Shown one piece after another: positions 52,224 to 60,075 of a stretch of 64,000 nt of DNA. The stretch spans positions 124,001 to 188,000 of the forward strand of contig NZ_LNSG01000008.1 of assembly GCF_001468395.1 (NCBI RefSeq), in the 5' to 3' direction. The stretch is from Sphingopyxis sp. H073 (GTDB taxonomy: Bacteria > Pseudomonadota > Alphaproteobacteria > Sphingomonadales > Sphingomonadaceae). The notes beneath the pieces were generated by a model that saw only the letters and a program-made list of their open reading frames with translations, ran no database searches and was not told the origin of the DNA. The stretch's first letter is position 1; each line of letters begins with the position of its first letter. A program made the translations under genes and the position numbers.

Positions 52224-53379
52224 CGGTCTCCGCTCCTTCCGCTTCGAACTCGTCGATCAGCGCGCGGGCATCCACGCGGTCGATATGCAGCAGACGCGCG
52301 ACCTGGCCTTCGCTGATCAGCTCGCGGCGCCATGCCTCGCTCGCCATGAGGCTCATGCGCATCGACACCTGGCGCCGTGCGTCCGCGCGCGCATCGTCGG
52401 CCGGAATCGCGTCGCCGAGCACTTCGCGCGCCTGGACGTCGGTGATGCGGCCCTGATGCGCGAACCAGTCCCAGGTCCCCGCCTTAGTTAGGCCAAGTTC
52501 CTCGAGCCGGCGCACCATCGCCTCGCGCGACACACCGAAATAATGCGCGAGCAGGATGATATGGCGGCGAGTGAGCTTCGCCGCGCCCGCGGTCAGCTCT
52601 TGGAACTTGGCCGCAACAGCCCTCGCCGGGGTCAGGAAGCAGCGCCCGAACGCATTGGCATAACGCTCTTCGCGGCTGGATTCGGGGGAATTGGCATGGA
52701 GCGCGTCCGGCGACCTCCGGGTCGAAATGAAATGGCCAAGCTCATGCGCCCCGGTCTGGGTGCGCCGGTCGCGCGGATGGGCGGCGTTCAAAAGAATGCA
52801 CGCGCCGATCGCATCGTCAAAGGCATAGAGACCCGAAATCTTCGGGTCGATGCGGCGGATGAACACTCTGGCGCCCAGCTGCAGTTCGAGCAAGGAGACA
52901 ATGTCGTGGATCGGCGCCAGGCCGAGCCCCAGCAGCTGCCGCAGCTCCCACGCATCCTGTTCGGCCTGGAGCAGGACATTGCCCGGCAACAGTGGGCGCT
53001 CGGGCGGATCGAACCGCACGCGCTTGATGCCAAGGAGATTTTCCAGCTCGAGTTCGGCCTGGACAAGGCTGTTGAGCAGGTTGATCGCCGGATCGATCTC
53101 GTCGCCCTGCTCGCCGGCTTTGCGGAAGCGCGGCCGCAGATCGACCTTCGCGCTGTCCTGCCGGAGCAGCACGTTGAGCGAAGTTCCATAGAGCGCAGCC
53201 AGCTTCTGCAGTTCATCGACGCGCGCGCGGCGTTGCCCCTGCTCGATCGCGACAAGTGTGGTGCGGGCGACATTGAGCGCCGCCGCAGCCGCCGCCTGGG
53301 TCATCTTGGCATTCTCGCGCGCGTCGCGCAGCAGCTCGCCAATGCCTTCGGCGGTCAGGGATCCGGTGATCATTGCCAT
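52198..53379 (-). CDS. XRE-family regulator fused to an ImmA/IrrE metallopeptidase domain
   Basis: A 393-residue protein. The N-terminal XRE helix-turn-helix (about 10-60) includes LLRDARENAKMTQAAAAAAL and NVARTTLVAIEQGQRRARVD. The middle is an ImmA/IrrE (COG2856) zinc peptidase with HELGH at 212-216 (TGAHELGHFIS) and a second acidic cluster in SSREERYANAFGRCFLTPAR. A C-terminal helical part ends it. ImmA-type proteases cleave repressors on DNA damage or phage entry. It shares overlaps with the QueC-like gene upstream and the PIN gene downstream. Start at 53379; 53373 is also possible. Confidence 0.88.
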   Translation of the reverse strand: MAMITGSLTAEGIGELLRDARENAKMTQAAAAAALNVARTTLVAIEQGQRRARVDELQKLAALYGTSLNVLLRQDSAKVDLRPRFRKAGEQGDEIDPAINLLNSLVQAELELENLLGIKRVRFDPPERPLLPGNVLLQAEQDAWELRQLLGLGLAPIHDIVSLLELQLGARVFIRRIDPKISGLYAFDDAIGACILLNAAHPRDRRTQTGAHELGHFISTRRSPDALHANSPESSREERYANAFGRCFLTPARAVAAKFQELTAGAAKLTRRHIILLAHYFGVSREAMVRRLEELGLTKAGTWDWFAHQGRITDVQAREVLGDAIPADDARADARRQVSMRMSLMASEAWRRELISEGQVARLLHIDRVDARALIDEFEAEGAETDESPSFLL

Positions 53380-54758
53380 GGCGACACCATCGCGATCCGC
53401 GAGACGAACGATTCCTTGCCGAGGCTCGCGAGAAAGGCGAGCCATTCCGACCGGTGCCGTTCGAGCAGATCGAACATTTCCCGCTCGGCGACCGCCGCTT
53501 CTATCCCGAGCCCGTCGGCGGTTTCATGCGCAACGCGCCGCACTGCGCGGCGATGCAAGTCCGAGCGCGCGAGGGCGGCGAGATGATCAAGGTGAAGAAT
53601 CCCCGCGATCGCATAATCCTCGAATGCCTTGCTCATCCGGGCAAACCCTTTGACGGTGCCGCCGTGAATGTCGCTCGCACCGAGATTTTCCCAGATATAT
53701 TCGTCGGATGCCTCGACGATCCCGGCGGTGTGCATGCTCATGCGGCGCAGCATGCAGGCCGCGCAGATGCCGCACTGGCGTCGGCGGCCGCCGAAACTGA
53801 CACGCCGCGAATCCTGCCAGCACGAGCGCGTGTCGTGCCAGGTCGGAGCAGCCTCCAGCGCGTGAGCCGCGGCAAGAGTCTCGCCCTTCGTATACCAGAT
53901 GCGCGGATACTCGTAGGTCGGGACGCTTTTTCCCATGGCCGCGAACAGCTTCTCGATCCGCTGAGTGAAGGCGGGATGCACGCGATAATCGGGATAGATC
54001 TGACCGCTCGACGCGATGATCGGACCGAGTGCGCCTTGTCCGCTCTCGGTGACGACAATCCGATCGACCTTCGCCAGCTGCGCGGCGATGCCAGTGATCA
54101 TCGCGAACTTGAACCCGCGTGACCGCGCGGAGGATTCGACGCGCTGGCGCTTGCCCAGCTTCACATCGAACGGAACCGCAGTGAACCGCCGCTGCTTGCG
54201 CGGCGTCCCTTTAGTGTCGGCCCCCTTGGTGCCGAGACGGACCCGCACCAGCCCGCCTTTCTCCTTTGCCGCGACGAGGGCGGCCACGGCCCGTGAATCG
54301 AGACCATCGCTATAGGGCATGATGATCTTGTCGGGGATCGAGAGATCAAGCTTACGCGGACCGACCTCGACGACATCGTGCTGGCGCCGGACGAAGCTCA
54401 ACGCCCAGCGGTCGCCGGTGAGAAAGGCAAGTGCTTCCCCCAGCGCTTGTCGCACCGATGGCTTGTTCCAGAGGCTGTCGTCATGAACGGCGACGCGCAG
54501 ATCGAAGGCGCGCGCCCAGCCCCACGCCGGACGGCGCACGCTCAGATCGCAATATTCGACGGCGGCAGCGATGATCATCAGGTCGACCAGCTCGGGATGC
54601 CAATCCGCGAAGAAGAAGTCCTTCAGCCCCTCAATCGACAGCGTGATGCTCTTGCCAAGGATCGCGCCCTGCGCCCCGTCACGCAGCGGCTCGTCTTCCT
54701 CCACGGCGTCGATCCGAACGCCTTCCGCATCCGCCACATGATAAGCCTTCACATTCAC
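53370..54758 (-). CDS. QueC-like PP-loop ATP pyrophosphatase (7-cyano-7-deazaguanine synthase-like)
   Basis: A 462-residue enzyme, twice the size of QueC. A 140-residue N-terminal extension precedes the nucleotide motif MPYSDGLDSRA (147-157), a variant of SGGxDS. The C-terminal half keeps the QueC-type zinc site: Cys313 (SCWQD) and Cys329, Cys332, Cys335 in QCGICAACMLRR. QueC turns carboxydeazaguanine into preQ0; long QueC-like proteins in Qat and type IV CBASS defence act instead on immune proteins. The GTG at 54758 overlaps the stop of the preceding gene (GTGA). No queD, queE or queF lies near, so tRNA queuosine synthesis is unlikely. Confidence 0.82.
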   Translation of the reverse strand: MNVKAYHVADAEGVRIDAVEEDEPLRDGAQGAILGKSITLSIEGLKDFFFADWHPELVDLMIIAAAVEYCDLSVRRPAWGWARAFDLRVAVHDDSLWNKPSVRQALGEALAFLTGDRWALSFVRRQHDVVEVGPRKLDLSIPDKIIMPYSDGLDSRAVAALVAAKEKGGLVRVRLGTKGADTKGTPRKQRRFTAVPFDVKLGKRQRVESSARSRGFKFAMITGIAAQLAKVDRIVVTESGQGALGPIIASSGQIYPDYRVHPAFTQRIEKLFAAMGKSVPTYEYPRIWYTKGETLAAAHALEAAPTWHDTRSCWQDSRRVSFGGRRRQCGICAACMLRRMSMHTAGIVEASDEYIWENLGASDIHGGTVKGFARMSKAFEDYAIAGILHLDHLAALARSDLHRRAVRRVAHETADGLGIEAAVAEREMFDLLERHRSEWLAFLASLGKESFVSRIAMVSPWQ

Positions 54759-55324
54759 AGCGGCACTCCGTCGTCTAGGCCGGAATAGGTGGCAGCGGCC
54801 GGAGCCTGCGGGGCATCCGCGGTGCGAAGCACTTGCCGCGCCACCGCGGAAATATCGATCTCGCCATGCGCGCCTTCGAGACGCGACCGCACAGCGCGAG
54901 CGCGCTGGCCGGACGCCTCGCGGAACATATGCTCTTCGACCTGGCGAAATCCTGCGAGCAGCCGGTCGGAGACGGTGCCCTCGGCCGCCTGTTGCAGGGC
55001 GTCGGCCGGAGCGCAACCGTCATTGAGGGCATCGACCGCGTTCCGAAGGAAGCTCGCCTCCATCGGCGAACTGGCCTGGGAGTGCATCGCGCGGAGATCG
55101 GCAACGGGGAGGTCGCGAAATAGGCCAGGTTCATCAGGGCCGATGATCAGGCTGGACACCCTGCTGAGAAAGCCTGGCGACAATTCGGCGCGGCAATCCC
55201 GCTCGGCAGCAGCATGCAGCGCGTCGGCAATCTCGCGGGTCGAGAAAGCCTCAACATAAGCGCATTTGGCCGCGAGCTTCCAACGTGGCGACATAGGCAG
55301 TGAACGATAGGGCCCATCACTCAT
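54755..55324 (-). CDS. Hypothetical 189-residue protein, first gene of the QueC-like/XRE/PIN operon
   Basis: A soluble, alanine-rich and probably helical protein that I do not recognise. Segments include WKLAAKCAYVEAFSTREIAD, FLSRVSSLIIGPDEPGLFRD and LLAGFRQVEEHMFREASGQR, and it ends SGLDDGVPL. It has neither signal peptide nor membrane helix. It is the first gene behind the AT-rich promoter and overlaps the QueC-like gene by four bases (GTGA), so the two are translationally coupled. By place in the operon it could be the partner or target of the QueC-like enzyme. Confidence 0.78.
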   Translation of the reverse strand: MSDGPYRSLPMSPRWKLAAKCAYVEAFSTREIADALHAAAERDCRAELSPGFLSRVSSLIIGPDEPGLFRDLPVADLRAMHSQASSPMEASFLRNAVDALNDGCAPADALQQAAEGTVSDRLLAGFRQVEEHMFREASGQRARAVRSRLEGAHGEIDISAVARQVLRTADAPQAPAAATYSGLDDGVPL

Positions 55325-55341
55325 GGCAGATCTCCTGCCAC

Positions 55342-55397
55342 GCTAACTAATTAGCAATCTGACATTGTCAATAATAATTTTTTATAAAGCTGACATT
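55342..55397 (-). promoter_or_regulatory. AT-rich promoter/operator of the QueC-like/XRE/PIN operon
   Basis: On the minus strand, TTGACA (55371-55366) and TAGTTA (55349-55344) are 16 bases apart. The palindrome GCTAA-N4-TTAGC (55342-55355) covers the -10. AATGTCAG occurs twice, at 55359-55366 and 55390-55397, 31 bases (three turns) apart and overlapping or upstream of the -35. The repeats are good candidates for sites of the XRE protein encoded in the same operon. Confidence 0.55.
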
Positions 55398-55980
55398 TCT
55401 CGCATATTGCCTTCCCCGAGCAGGCGCAGTCGGTCGCCAGCGGCCAACCCGCTGGTCGTCTCGGGGCCTCCGCAGACTTGTCGGTGCTCAGGCGGACTGC
55501 AGGTCCGGAAGCGACATTTCGGGTGCCTATTCGACGCTGGCGAAAGTCCGCGAACCCGATGGCAAACTGATCACGCCGGCTTCGCCGCCGTCGCGGGTAT
55601 GCGGCATCCTCTGGCGGGGAGGTGTCGACACCGACCGGTTTCGCTTTGCCCTCAGCTTCTGCCGTCGATTCGGAACGGGGTACCTCCAATTCCGCCGCTG
55701 CGAGATGCGACAGCACCGCCGCGTAGCTGCCGAGACCGCGCACCGTTTCCGCCGAGATCAGGATTTCGTCATCGTCCGAGGCGCTGAAACGCCGAACGGT
55801 CGTGCCGTCAAAAACCACCCGCTCCGGGCCGAACGCCCCGGGAGCGCCGCCAGCCCAGCGCGCGAATACAAGGGCATGATCGACACAGAAAGTCTCGATC
55901 GCCTCGAACCGGCCCAAGGCAACATCATGGACGGCCAGGGTAAGCGTCCGGATCCCCTGGACAGGCAAAATCTGGGACAA
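55351..55980 (-). pseudogene. Unrecognised reading frame, possibly a decayed gene
   Basis: A 210-codon frame starting with TTG (LSQILPVQGIRTLTLAVHDV). The first 100 residues look protein-like (IETFCVDHALVFARWAGGAP, ILISAETVRGLGSYAAVLSH). The C-terminal half (PRRRRSRRDQFAIGFADFRQ onward) does not, and its end runs into the promoter of the next operon. I read it as a gene fragment with a frameshift in its second half, but a whole hypothetical gene remains possible. Nothing else coding was seen in 55325-56118. Confidence 0.35.
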
Positions 55981-56118
55981 AGCCGTCGTTAGCAGGTCAG
56001 ACGGCGTCCGTCGGCTTTCGGTAAACGCGGACGTTCGATGAGCTTCCCTTCAGAGACGTGGGAGCCAAAGAGCAAGAAACGCCGCTGCGTTCAATTCGTA
56101 GCCAGCAGCGCGCGGGCT

Positions 56119-57552
56119 TCAATGGGCTTGTTTCTGCACTACCGCGCCCTGCGAATCCGGATCACCTGTACGAATGACCAAATAACGACGCTCGGCCGGG
56201 GCAGCATCCGCGACAATCTGGCGGATCGGCCCGACGGCGTTGACGATGGCGGCGCCGGCCGGATTGGTCATGAATTTGGCAAGAGGTTGAATCGCACCCG
56301 TCCCGTCTGCTTTGGTCGCCAGTCCAAGCGTGAACGGTTGCTTTGACGGCAGGCCCGCGACGGCGGCCTGCAGGATCTGGACCTGCCCCTGATCGAACAA
56401 AGTGACCTGGCTCTGGCCCTGGCCTGACAGGGTCAACTGGACCTTGCCGCTGGCCATATCGAGCGGGACCAGATTGGCCATGCCGTCGCCCGAAGGCACC
56501 GCGCCCGGCACATAGGCGACGCCCTGCGGCCCCTGACCGATAGGGATGGTCGTGAGCAGGCGGTTGGTCGCAGTATCGATGACCGCAACGCCGTCGCCAT
56601 TCTCCAGCCCAACATAGATGCGGGTGCCGTCGCCCGAAGGCCATAACCCGTGCGGCAGCGCGCCGACCGGGACGGCGGCGACCTGCTCGAAAGTATCGGT
56701 CCGGAACACCTTGACGATATTCTGCGTGCCGACCGTCACATAGGCGAACTGTCCGCGCGACGTGCGGGCGATGTTGACGTGATTGGTGATGGCGCCGGTG
56801 TCGATCGTCTTAAGGACAGCGAACGGCGGCTTGGCATCGAACACCATCACCTTGCCGACATCTTTGAGCGTCAGCCAGACCTGCCTGCCATCGGGGGTCG
56901 CGGCGATGTCGGGGCAGAAGGGGCTAGCTTGGGCGACACGTCCGACAATCTTCTTGGCTTTGGTGTCGATTACGACCGTCTCGGGCGAGAAGCTCGAGCA
57001 AACGTACCCGTATTTGCCGTCGGGCGAGAAGATCGTCATGCCCGGGCCGTTCGGGACGGTGATGCGCGTGGCAGGTTCGAACGTCTTGCCATCGAGCACC
57101 TGGATATAGTCCTCGCCGCGAACGCTGACCCAGACCTCGCGCCCGTCGGGACGGAAGAACGCCTCGTGCGGCGAGCGGCCGACATAGGCGGTGTGCTTGA
57201 CCGCGTTGGTGGCCGTATCGATGAAGGTCACCGAGTTCGACCCGATCGAGATCACCGCCAGCGTCCTGCCATCGGGTGAGAAGCCCATGCCGTGGACCAG
57301 AAGCTGACCCTTGTAGAGTGGGCTCAGATTGGCGGGCGTCAGATCGCCGAGCTTGATGACGCCGAGCAGCCGGTTGGTTGACGGGTCGATGACCGATACC
57401 GTGTTGGAAAACTGGTCCGAAGTATAGAAGCGGTCCTGCGAACTGATCGGCCGGTCGGGCGTCGCATTGGGCACCTGCTGCGCGGATGCGGTGTTTGCAA
57501 GCAGGCCGAGGGCGGACATGGCGAACGCCGTCTTGAGGTGATTCATAATCAT
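56119..57552 (-). CDS. Exported YVTN/NHL-type beta-propeller protein
   Basis: A 477-residue protein with a signal peptide (about 1-24, ending NTASA). Seven or so propeller repeats with YVTN-like strands follow, such as FSNTVSVIDPSTNRLLGVIK, SNSVTFIDTATNAVKHTAYV and GDGVAVIDTATNRLLTTIPI. A less regular C-terminal part of about 120 residues ends it. Such proteins bind ligands or redox partners in the periplasm. It is last in a coupled trio (3-TM protein, DUF305, propeller) with four-base ATGA overlap to DUF305. GGAG seven bases upstream selects the ATG at 57552. Confidence 0.88.
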   Translation of the reverse strand: MIMNHLKTAFAMSALGLLANTASAQQVPNATPDRPISSQDRFYTSDQFSNTVSVIDPSTNRLLGVIKLGDLTPANLSPLYKGQLLVHGMGFSPDGRTLAVISIGSNSVTFIDTATNAVKHTAYVGRSPHEAFFRPDGREVWVSVRGEDYIQVLDGKTFEPATRITVPNGPGMTIFSPDGKYGYVCSSFSPETVVIDTKAKKIVGRVAQASPFCPDIAATPDGRQVWLTLKDVGKVMVFDAKPPFAVLKTIDTGAITNHVNIARTSRGQFAYVTVGTQNIVKVFRTDTFEQVAAVPVGALPHGLWPSGDGTRIYVGLENGDGVAVIDTATNRLLTTIPIGQGPQGVAYVPGAVPSGDGMANLVPLDMASGKVQLTLSGQGQSQVTLFDQGQVQILQAAVAGLPSKQPFTLGLATKADGTGAIQPLAKFMTNPAGAAIVNAVGPIRQIVADAAPAERRYLVIRTGDPDSQGAVVQKQAH

Positions 57553-57929
57553 TTTCCGTCTCCCTGATGCTGGTGAGGCACACTCGGCGGTGCGCCCTTC
57601 TCGGCAAGGATCGCCTGCATGACCTCGATCTCCTGACGCTGTTCAACGATGATGCCCTGCGCGAGACGGCGCAGGCGTTCGTCCTTGCCGTAGCGCAGCT
57701 GCGCCTGTGCCATCTCGATCGCGCCCTGGTGATGCGGGATCATCATCGCCGCGAAGTCGCGGTCCGGATCGCCGGACGGCGCGACCATCATCTCATGGTG
57801 CATCTGCTCCATCGCGGCGGCCATGTCGGTGGCGAAGTCCTGCGGCGCCGCTGCGAGCGCGCCTGCAGATGCCGCGAGGCCGAGGCCGGCAAGACCCAGT
57901 ATCAGTTTCAAGCGCATGCCCCTTCTCAT
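57549..57929 (-). CDS. DUF305 family exported protein
   Basis: A 126-residue protein with a signal peptide (about 1-27). A histidine- and methionine-rich ferritin-like DUF305 domain follows: ATDMAAAMEQMHHEMMVAPS, DRDFAAMMIPHHQGAIEMAQ and VEQRQEIEVMQAILAEKGAP. The His/Met content suggests copper or other metal binding in the periplasm, as proposed for the family. The start overlaps the stop of the 3-TM gene upstream (ATGA, 57926-57929) and its stop overlaps the propeller gene. Confidence 0.9.
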   Translation of the reverse strand: MRRGMRLKLILGLAGLGLAASAGALAAAPQDFATDMAAAMEQMHHEMMVAPSGDPDRDFAAMMIPHHQGAIEMAQAQLRYGKDERLRRLAQGIIVEQRQEIEVMQAILAEKGAPPSVPHQHQGDGK

Positions 57930-58405
57930 GATAGTCTCGCGATAACGCCTATGATGGCAGCCAGTGTCATCATCGCCGCCGGCAGCAGGAATATTTGCAT
58001 CGTCGCCTCGCGGCCGCTGATCGTCAAGGCGAGGATTTCGACCGTACCGTTCAAGAATTCGCCGAAGCTACGCTGCCGCTCGCCCGGCACCGGACTGTCG
58101 GCAAGCAGGATGCCGCCCACGATCAGCGAGAAGTAGATGACCATGAACAGGGTCACCATCACCAGTACGCTGGCGGCATAGGCATCGCGTGCAAAGAAGG
58201 TCCAGAAGGACGCCACCATCATCGCGTAGAAGCCGACCAACGCGACCAGCACATGCGGATGCACGCCGCGATTGGCGACGCCGGGCGCCGGACGCTCCAG
58301 CTCCGCATAGGGATCGTCGGGCCGGACCAGCCGTAATGCTGGCTTGGCCGCCGGCTCGACCTGTGCCTCGGCCTGAAACTCGGTCTGCTTGATGCGCGTT
58401 GCCAT
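57926..58405 (-). CDS. Hypothetical 3-TM membrane protein
   Basis: A 159-residue protein. About 70 hydrophilic residues (FQAEAQVEPAAKPALRLVRP, DDPYAELERPAPG) lead into three hydrophobic helices: HVLVALVGFYAMMVASFWTF, ASVLVMVTLFMVIYFSLIVG and IFLLPAAMMTLAAIIGVIA. Family not recognised. It is the first gene of the trio with DUF305 and the beta-propeller, all coupled by ATGA overlaps, so the three probably make one membrane/periplasm system. Start at 58405 (MATRIKQTEF). Confidence 0.78.
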   Translation of the reverse strand: MATRIKQTEFQAEAQVEPAAKPALRLVRPDDPYAELERPAPGVANRGVHPHVLVALVGFYAMMVASFWTFFARDAYAASVLVMVTLFMVIYFSLIVGGILLADSPVPGERQRSFGEFLNGTVEILALTISGREATMQIFLLPAAMMTLAAIIGVIARLS

Positions 58406-58528
58406 GTCGGATCTCCGGATCGACAGCGCTGCGAAATGAAGCGTCGCTGTTCCTGTGATCAAGATGACGGCTCACCAGTCATCGATCCAACCGATGATAC
58501 TTGTCGTTCCGATCACGAATGGAGATGA

Positions 58529-59128
58529 ATGGCCTGGCTCGACGAACCCGACCTGATCAAGCGACGGCGGCAGTCCTTGGCGGATACACATGTCGCACAG
58601 CTCGAATGCTGGCGCGAAGGGCTGTTGGCCGACGGCAGACCTGTGCCGCATTTCGACCCGGCGGACGGCGGGATCGACGCCCGGCTGCTGTTGCTTCTCG
58701 AAACCCCGGGTCCCGGGCCTGAGCGCACGCGCTTCGTGTCGCGCGACAATCCGTCCGGGACCGCCCGCAATCTGCGGCGCTATCTCGACGAGGCCGGCAT
58801 CGACCGGTCCGATTGTGTGCTCTGGAACACCGTGCCTTGGATCATGCATCCACCCGGCGCCCGCAATCGCACCGTGCGCAAAGCCGAGATCGATGCCGGG
58901 CTGGCCACGCTTCCCGGGCTTCTCGCGCTGCTGCCCAAGCTGAAAGTCTGCTTGCTGGCCGGCCGGGTGGCGACCAAGGCCGGACAACTCGTGTCGGCGC
59001 ATGATGCTTCGATCAAGATCATCCCGATGCCGCACCCCAGCCCGGCCAACGTCTGTACAAGTCCGCAGGTTGGGGATCGCCTTCGCGCGGCATTCAGCGA
59101 AACAGCGGCCCTGCTCGACCAATCGTAA
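58529..59128 (+). CDS. Uracil-DNA glycosylase-superfamily protein
   Basis: A 199-residue protein. LLLLLETPGPGPERTRFVSR is the substrate-loop motif 1 region in a degenerate form, and IPMPHPSPANVCTSPQ near residue 170 is the HPSP motif 2. The middle has VLWNTVPWIMHPPGARNRTV. Proteins of this superfamily remove uracil or related bases; the catalytic residue of this subgroup is uncertain. It is divergent from the 3-TM gene and precedes the LysR gene by 77 bases. Confidence 0.72.
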   Translation: MAWLDEPDLIKRRRQSLADTHVAQLECWREGLLADGRPVPHFDPADGGIDARLLLLLETPGPGPERTRFVSRDNPSGTARNLRRYLDEAGIDRSDCVLWNTVPWIMHPPGARNRTVRKAEIDAGLATLPGLLALLPKLKVCLLAGRVATKAGQLVSAHDASIKIIPMPHPSPANVCTSPQVGDRLRAAFSETAALLDQS

Positions 59129-59133
59129 ATGAC

Positions 59134-59167
59134 GATTGGAACGATCCAATCAACAAGTTGGAACGAT
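59134..59167. promoter_or_regulatory. Candidate LysR operator: inverted and direct repeats
   Basis: GATTGGA-ACGA-TCCAATC (59134-59151) is a perfect 7-base inverted repeat. TTGGAACGAT occurs at 59136-59145 and again at 59158-59167, 22 bases (two turns) apart. It lies 39 bases before the LysR start and is a good candidate for its binding site controlling lysR and the exporter. Confidence 0.55.
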
Positions 59168-59205
59168 TGATCGCGCCGGTCTATTGATCCCTGCAGGAGA
59201 TCGAT

Positions 59206-60075
59206 ATGACCCTCGAACAACTTCGTATTTTCGTTGGCGTCGCCGAGCGCGAGCATATGACCCGCGCCGCCGAGGCACTCAACGTCACCCAGTCGGCGGC
59301 GAGTGCCGCCATCGCCGCGCTCGAAGCGCGCCACGACGTGCCGCTCTTTCACCGGGTCGGGCGCGGCATTGAGCTCACCGAGGCCGGCCGCATGTTTCTG
59401 GACGAGGCGCGCGCCGTCCTTGGCCGGGCCGCGAGCGCCGAACTGGCGCTGTCGGAGTTCGGTGGTCTCAAGCGCGGTACGCTGCGGATCGTCGCGAGTC
59501 AGACCATCGCCAGCTACTGGCTGCCTGCGCGCCTCGCTGAATTTCATCGCCGCCATCCGCTGATCGGCATCGAACTGGTGATCGAAAACACCGACGGTGC
59601 TGCTGCGCAGGTGCTCGACGGCACGGCCGAACTGGGCTTTGTCGAAGGTTCGGTCGACCAGCCGGCACTTGCGCACTGGAAGGTCGCCGAGGACCGGATG
59701 CTACTGGTCGGCGCAGAGCGAACCAGGAATGTTGATGAAAACTGGATCCGCGAGGCCAACTGGATCGTGCGCGAACAGGGATCGGGCACGCGCTCGACCT
59801 TCGAGGAAGTGCTGCGCCATCGCGGCATCGATCCCGCTGACCTGCGCATCGGCATGACCCTGCCGTCCAACGAAGCGGTTCGTTCGGCGGTCGAGGCCGG
59901 CGCCGGGGTGGCGGTGCTGTCCGAGCTGGTCGTCCGCCGTGCGCTCTTGGCCGGGCATCTCCAAGATCTTGGCCTCGGACTGCCGGCGCGTCCGTTCGAA
60001 GCGCTGCGGCACAAGGAGCGCTTTCGCACCAGGGCAGCCGATGCGCTGACCGATCTCGTGAAGGAGCTTGGATGA
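59206..60075 (+). CDS. LysR family regulator of the sulfite module
   Basis: A 289-residue regulator. The helix-turn-helix reads LRIFVGVAEREHMTRAAEAL followed by NVTQSAASAAIAALEARHD. The substrate-binding domain has FGGLKRGTLRIVASQTIASY and WIVREQGSGTRSTFEEVLRH, patterns seen in CysB/CysL/CbbR-like members. Its stop overlaps the start of the exporter gene (ATGA, 60072-60075). With a sulfite oxidase-type enzyme downstream, control by sulfite or a sulfur metabolite is the likely theme; this is inference. Confidence 0.88.
   Translation: MTLEQLRIFVGVAEREHMTRAAEALNVTQSAASAAIAALEARHDVPLFHRVGRGIELTEAGRMFLDEARAVLGRAASAELALSEFGGLKRGTLRIVASQTIASYWLPARLAEFHRRHPLIGIELVIENTDGAAAQVLDGTAELGFVEGSVDQPALAHWKVAEDRMLLVGAERTRNVDENWIREANWIVREQGSGTRSTFEEVLRHRGIDPADLRIGMTLPSNEAVRSAVEAGAGVAVLSELVVRRALLAGHLQDLGLGLPARPFEALRHKERFRTRAADALTDLVKELG

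Noticed and set aside
53370..54758. The QueC-like gene as part of queuosine (tRNA) synthesis
   Set aside because: Twice the usual length, altered PP-loop, no queD/queE/queF nearby, and coupling to XRE/ImmA and PIN genes argue for another role.
51555..55324. The operon as a standard Qat system
   Set aside because: It has a QueC-like gene but lacks the QatA ATPase and QatD TatD nuclease, and has XRE/ImmA and PIN genes instead.
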